Position numbers and translations under genes: made by a program | Shown here: in pieces, positions 59,470 through 64,000 of the stretch | Layout of the letters: every line of letters starts with the position of its first letter | Numbering within the stretch: the stretch's first letter is position 1 | Assembly (NCBI GenBank): GCA_003024785.1 | Contig: PUQB01000065.1 | Location: 453,050-517,049, forward strand | From: Selaginella tamariscina | Taxonomy: Eukaryota > Streptophyta > Lycopodiopsida > Selaginellales > Selaginellaceae | DNA length: 64,000 nt | Direction of reading: 5' to 3' | The notes under the pieces: generated by a model | Told to the model about the DNA's origin: nothing | What the model saw: the letters and a program-made list of their open reading frames with translations, nothing else | The model's database searches: none

Positions 59470-62400
59470 ATGCGCTCTTCACAACGTTTACAAGAAAAGA
59501 AGATGAAGGAGCCTACTGAGAGAGAAGCAGAAGCTAGAGCTGCAATTCAGAGAGGGCGTCGGGGTCGTGGGAGAGGAAGTAGGAAGCTGGCTGTGGTTCA
59601 GGAACAAGGACCTTCAAGTGATGCTCCAGTTGAACAGGCAAGCCAGCAGGACTGGTCAGGAGAGCAAGAGGATGTAGTTCAACCCCAACAAGAACAATCA
59701 GACTTTGTTGAAGAAGTTGAGGATGATGTCTTACCACAGGAGACACAGGAGCAGACAGAAGGCACACAAGCCTCATGCGCAGTGACTTTGTCGAGTGACG
59801 AAGAGGATGAACCCAAGAACAAGAAGAGACGACGCAAAGCTGCTGGAGATTCAGAGGCTGCTAAGAAGAAGAAGAAGGGTAAAGCAGAAGTGCCAGATAA
59901 TGAGGAAGTTTACAACATTGCAGCCAGCATGCATTCGGAGAGTGCAGTGCGTCTTCTCGCGAAGATCACAATCCGAGAATATGGAGAGGCACCGGATGTC
60001 CCTATTTGCCGAATTCTGGGAAATGAGCAGGTGCGGAGAGTCAATCCAGCGGATCTGGAATCTTTGACTAGGAGTTTCAAGAAGGCAGTTGGTTATTTGC
60101 GCAACACCACTCAGTTCATCCTTCAAGTTGGGGACCCCATGACAGATGCAGATCTGGCAGCATTGAGAAGCGATGAAGCGATGTATGCTCAGCATTTGGC
60201 TTTTGAGGAGGAGCTTCAGTCTGACATGTTCCGGCAATGGGCACCAATGCTTTCGATGAAGAAGTTCATCTGTTGGGATGGTAATCACAGGCTAAAGGTG
60301 CTTCAGAAGCTGTACACAGAAGACACGGAAGATAAGAATCAGTGGGCAGTGAGAGTGCGTTCAGGCTTCATCCGTGCTGGGGTCATGGATAATCTTCAGC
60401 TTGTGACAATGTTTCAGCAAATTAATAGGTAAACATAGTGACCTCTAGATCATAGGATTAACTAACTTCGAGATTTTCAAATATGCAGTTCCTCCGCAAC
60501 GGCAGTGCAAACCACACTGCCACATCTTCTGCTATCTGTGAAGACATGTTGCACCAGTGAGGAGGGCACAGCGAAGATCTTGGCCAGGCTCAGTGACAAG
60601 GAACGAGATGACATAAGAAAGTGGAAGGAAAGCGCACTGGACAACAAGCTTGGCATCCACTTCCGAATTTGATCTGTGCAAAGATTTTTTTGAGGTACCA
60701 CGTCTCACACTTATATTACTTAGTTGATTACGTCTGTGAATTACAGAGTGAGATTGAGGATGATCTTGAGAAGGCTGCAAGGGCATCCAAAGGCAACAAA
60801 TACCAGGAGCAACAACAGGTCTACATTAAGCATGACAAGCGCATGATGAAGATCTTAGCCATCATCGATCCTGCATTGGGTGAAGAGTGGTTCGACAAGG
60901 TGACCCAAATCACATGGAAACAATGCAGATGGATGGGGTTGGAAAAGCTGTACGCGCTTTCAAGGGCGAGAATTCCAAACGAGACGAGAATCATGTACTT
61001 CAATAAACTGGTACGTCTCGATCTGAAGAGAGAGCAAGAGACACTTGGATTGCCGGGTGTTCAGGATAAGGAGTGGATAAGGTGGTTTACTATCGATTTG
61101 TATTGGCGGGCATCAGAGAGGAGGCAGTACAGATTCTCACGGGACTCATCGAGGATGGCGAGTGGACAGGCCGGTTACAGATTTCACGACTTGGTACGAT
61201 GAAGTGCGGGTAAAATGCAAGAACGTGATGTTCCAGCCATTTCCATGAGTGTGTGAAGTTCACTTACTCCATAGAGCCGAAAGAGTTCCTCGAACACGAA
61301 GAGACAGCAAGAAGGATGATTTGGAGGTAAGGATGATCTTCTTGACATTGTTACATTCTGACACTACTATATGTTCATTACAGGTATGTCGCAGCGAGAA
61401 AGGTGCCTCACACACAGACTATGGTATTCTGGTCAGATTACATGGAAGCACCACACATGTGGTCGAAGACAAGATCTGGCCTGACAGAGTTCGACGTGTA
61501 ACGTACCGTTCTGGCTTGATTATCCACCTGGGCAACCACCAACATGGGAGAAGGATCTCTACAATGAACACTCAAAAGATCTCCCATGCATCTCATGGGA
61601 TCCGGCAGAGGTCGACTTCATTAAGAAGACAAAGGCCAAGGCAAAGCGGCGTCAGCCTGTGCAGCAGTCAAAGAAGACCTCAGATACAGTAGCTGGCACC
61701 TCCACTACTCGCGATCCAGCTGCCTTCTTCAATTTATCTGAAGTGCTACCATCGCAGGGAACCATGGACATCAAGGATGACTTGGTCACATTCGTCCCTT
61801 CACTTGCTACAACTCGAGGTGATAATTTCTTGGCGATTGATGACATCGAGGAGATGCAACAGGCCGTGCTCACGGATGAGAAGGAAGAGGAGGTTCCTGA
61901 CGCTAGACTGGTTCCTTATAGAAAAGTTCAGACACAGGTGGCCAGGTACCATACAGCTGACAGCCAGACTCGCTACCAGCATATTGCGGGAGAATATGGT
62001 TTCAACTTGGTGATCTTCGACCTTCCAAATGGGACCTTGCCAGGAAATACAACGAGTGATACGCCATACCTCTACCTTGATCCAGTGAAGTTCGATGAAG
62101 CACTCCAGTTTGCAGGTATGCATATGGCTGCAAATGGTTGGTTGGTTGTGTTTGCTGCAGCAAACACCTGGGATCAAGTTGTCCGAGCTGCAAGTGTGGT
62201 GGACCTTCAACTTGCTGCAACGTACTACATCTACAGAGGGCGTGGTTGGGGCTACCGCAACAAGATGAAGGTACTTTTTTCTTTATTCATGAAGTTCATT
62301 AATGATTTTTGATGTTTTAACAGGAGAGCATCCTGCTCCTTCTTGTCTTCCAAGATGCATCTAGAGGATTGCGCGATAATCGCTGCGTTTGTCATCAACA

Positions 62401-62785
62401 ATTCTTGTTGATAATCCTGAGCGGTTCCAAGAACCATGGTAGGCATTTCATTTCAACAATTTAAGTATTTACCATTATCTTCACATGCAGGATGGACTAC
62501 CAACCGAAGAGCACTCGATTGATGCAGCTCGTGATAGAACGACTCACCCGGCCAGGTGATCTTATCTGGGATATAGGCAGTGGTACGGGGTCCTCAATGC
62601 TTGCAGCTATCGAGCTGGGGAGAAACATTGTTGGGACTGAGAAGAACCCTGAGCTCGGGAGAATTGCTATGAACAGGATTAAAGAGAACATCCAGCCAGA
62701 GGAAATCCCAACCCAACCAATAGCGACGTCAAGTAGGACTGGTGGTTCACGAATTGCAGCATTGCTCAATCGTAAGAAGAAGTGA
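59470..62785 (+). CDS. ParB-like domain fused to beta-class DNA amino-methyltransferase
   Basis: The ATG at 59470 opens a basic/acidic N-terminus with RRGRGRGSRKL (AT-hook-like) and an NLS-like KKRRRKAAGDSEAAKKKKK (about residues 117-136). A ParB/Srx-type domain follows: EQVRRVNPADLESLTRSFKK (60030-60090) and KKFICWDGNHRLKVLQKL (about 60260-60312), with the DGNHR core. The middle exons (60743-61200, 61200-61650) hold long helices I do not recognise. The methyltransferase has a motif-IV position reading LVIFDLPNGTLPG (about 62005-62045), ANGWLVVFAAANTW (62135-62175), then motif X/I after an intron: YQPKSTRLMQLVIERL and GDLIWDIGSGTG (62495-62590). IV before X-I is the beta-class order of N6-adenine/N4-cytosine methyltransferases. 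Frame changes occur near 60664, 60688, 61080, 61200, 61250, 61500 and 62400. Confidence 0.78.
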
Positions 62786-62859
62786 CAAGTGTTGAAATAA
62801 AACTTTAATAATACAGTATAAACATGGCTATGATTTAAATATTTTTTGTTGTTAATTGC

Positions 62860-62959
62860 CGACTGAGAATATTTAGGAATATTCTAAGAATATTCTGGTA
62901 GATTCTTTAGAATATTCGGGTCCAAGCCCGAAGCCCGGAAGCCCTCTTTTTGTGGACTC
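62860..62959. repeat. Right terminal inverted repeat with GAATATTC cluster
   Basis: Its reverse complement starts GAGTCCACAAAAAGAGGGC. GAATATTC words occur at about 62880-62887, 62891-62898 and 62911-62918. Confidence 0.75.
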
Positions 62960-62968
62960 GTTCTGTAG
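62960..62968. repeat. 9-bp target-site duplication, right copy
   Basis: GTTCTGTAG matches 55128-55136, and MLO5 sequence continues directly with CTGCAAAGGACGAGC. Confidence 0.92.
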
Positions 62969-64000
62969 CTGCAAAGGACGAGCATAATTACCCTGTGAAG
63001 ATAATACACACATTATGCTAACTTAAACATATTAATGTAGATGTTAAACATACCCGATTACCAAGCGTGCAATTCCAAAACTAACCCTGTCCCTGAAGCA
63101 GGAACGGAAACCAAATTGTGTCTATACAAAAGTATTCAATTAGTTTTTTCTTTACACTCCTCATGTGCGTGCGTGTGTGTGTGTGAGAGAGAGAGAGAGA
63201 GAAACTTACCCAAACCCAGACGAAGAAGGCAAGTTCAAATGCATTCTGCAAAAGTGAAAAATATTGTATGATATAGTTAATGAATAATAGTTAATATAGT
63301 TAATATATTATTATAGTTAATATTATATGATGTATATATATTACCTGAAATAATATGAAATGAAGAAAATGGATAACTAGTTCTGGTTTTTTGAACCAGA
63401 AAAGATCGTCACGTAGATAAACTACCACAATCTTTGCACTTTTCTGTTCTTCAGCAATCTCAAGGGCAAGCTCCACTATTACATGGTGTAGTTTCCAACC
63501 AATTATAAGCAATACTGCAAACAAGACATTGTGTGTGTGTGCGCGTGTGTGTGCGCGCGCGTGTGTTGACTATATGAAACATGAGTTATACATACCACCA
63601 ATGGTATAAATCCGATCCAAAAGTACCAACCTGTAAATGTTCATATTAACTATATAAATAAATAAAGAAAAATAAAATTATGATTACCATGTACATTAAG
63701 AAGAACAAATATCACAATAAACACCCAGAGAAAAGCCCTGATTAACGCACATTAGAAATAGAGTATCAATTAATTAAGTGATTAAATAATTTTGTAATTA
63801 ATATTACCTTATTCCACAACTTTCTTAAAGTGGTCTTCGACAGCACGAAGGATGTATTTGTGAAATCAAAATTGTTTCTCAGCTTGTGGTTCTGTTAAGT
63901 ATGAGTGATTATATTAAAATTATTTTAACCTGATAGTATTTTAAACATAGGTTTCAAAACATTATAGAAGTTTGCCTGATAATAAATTATTAATGTTAAG
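62960..64000 (-). pseudogene. MLO5, upstream part, running off the window
   Basis: Exons align with MLO4 at 50040-51080: a block with GNRVSFG-like sequence near 63060-63120, ELAFFVWVWV-like sequence near 63210-63245, VYLRDDLFWFKKPELVIHFL (63370-63430), ELALEIAEEQ (63445-63480) and a block near 63810-63890. An MLO4 segment around 50733 is shortened here near 63622. The start codon lies beyond the window. The gene is cut in an exon by the MULE and so cannot make a full MLO protein in this allele. Confidence 0.82.

Larger units (their letters stand above)
55137..62959. mobile_element. Mutator-like (MULE) DNA transposon carrying a ParB-methyltransferase gene
   Basis: The element is bounded by the 9-bp duplication GTTCTGTAG. 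Its ends are imperfect inverted repeats: GAGGATTAGCAAAAACCGGC... on the left and, reverse-complemented, GAGTCCACAAAAAGAGGGC... on the right. Both continue with GGCTTC, CGGGCTT and clusters of GAATATTC. A 9-bp duplication, GAG at the termini and a SWIM-containing transposase together indicate the Mutator superfamily. Inside are a leftward transposase gene, a palindromic repeat array and a rightward gene for a ParB-like plus DNA-methyltransferase protein. The element sits in an exon of MLO5. The perfect duplication suggests a recent insertion. Confidence 0.88.

Noticed and set aside
61500-61560. HLGNHQHGRR in a frame of the methyltransferase gene, like the HLGEHQHPRR finger of the transposase
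   Set aside because: It lies in a frame that does not continue the protein. The neighbouring frame reads on into the conserved C-terminal part, so the likeness is probably chance.
55137-62959. Assignment to the hAT or KDZ/Zisupton superfamilies (8-bp duplications)
   Set aside because: The duplication is 9 bp (GTTCTGTAG), the termini begin GAG on both sides, and the transposase has the WRKY-GCM/DDE/SWIM layout of Mutator-like elements.

Overview
The window looks like nuclear DNA of a land plant. It is AT-rich, and its genes have many small exons separated by short introns loaded with GT/CA, GA/CT and AT microsatellites. The gene set is plant-typical: a cluster of MLO membrane proteins, a plastid Rubisco-activase-like AAA+ protein, a FANCM helicase, an F-box protein, a PPR protein and a plant-type FAD monooxygenase. 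The intron-less PPR protein and the overall gene style suggest a seed-free plant, perhaps a lycophyte, but that is an inference and the species cannot be named from sequence alone.

Layout. 1-139: last exon of a protein kinase (+). 610-5518: a Ty3-type LTR retrotransposon (-) with short LTRs, inserted 18 bp past the stop of MLO1 (5537-9336, -). 9929-14107: a Rubisco-activase-like AAA+ gene (-). 14403-23258: FANCM (-), with a duplicated promoter/first-exon block behind it. About 24.1-24.7 kb: a small membrane-protein gene (-), paralogous to 43130-43938 (+). 24.75-29.1 kb: AT-rich, no gene seen. 29.1-30.1 kb: frame-broken F-box gene (+). 30.4-34.3 kb: FAD monooxygenase (+). 34.4-35.3 kb: FYV7-like rRNA-processing protein (+). 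35442-38640: MLO2 (-). 39249-40805: PPR (-), sharing an 82-bp divergent promoter with a coiled-coil gene (+). 44.7-64 kb: three tandem MLO copies (MLO3, MLO4, MLO5, all -) in duplicated blocks of about 5 kb.

Most notable region. MLO5 is cut by a 7.8-kb DNA transposon (55137-62959). It has GAG-starting imperfect terminal inverted repeats and a perfect 9-bp target duplication (GTTCTGTAG), which fits Mutator-like elements (MULEs). It carries two divergent genes: a WRKY-GCM/DDE/SWIM transposase (-), and a second protein (+) that combines a ParB-like domain with a beta-type DNA amino-methyltransferase. Between them lies an 11-unit array with a 37-40 bp period; eight units hold near-perfect 18-bp palindromes (CAGTCGGCATGCCGACTG). 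A transposon that carries a ParB-methyltransferase next to a palindromic, operator- or centromere-like array is the best candidate here for an undescribed system.

A caution that applies throughout: nearly every recognisable gene has single-base frameshifts, mostly at short homopolymers and inside otherwise well-conserved exons. This looks like residual long-read assembly error, so most 'broken' genes below may be intact in the organism. MLO3 is the exception, because it has larger deletions at splice sites.
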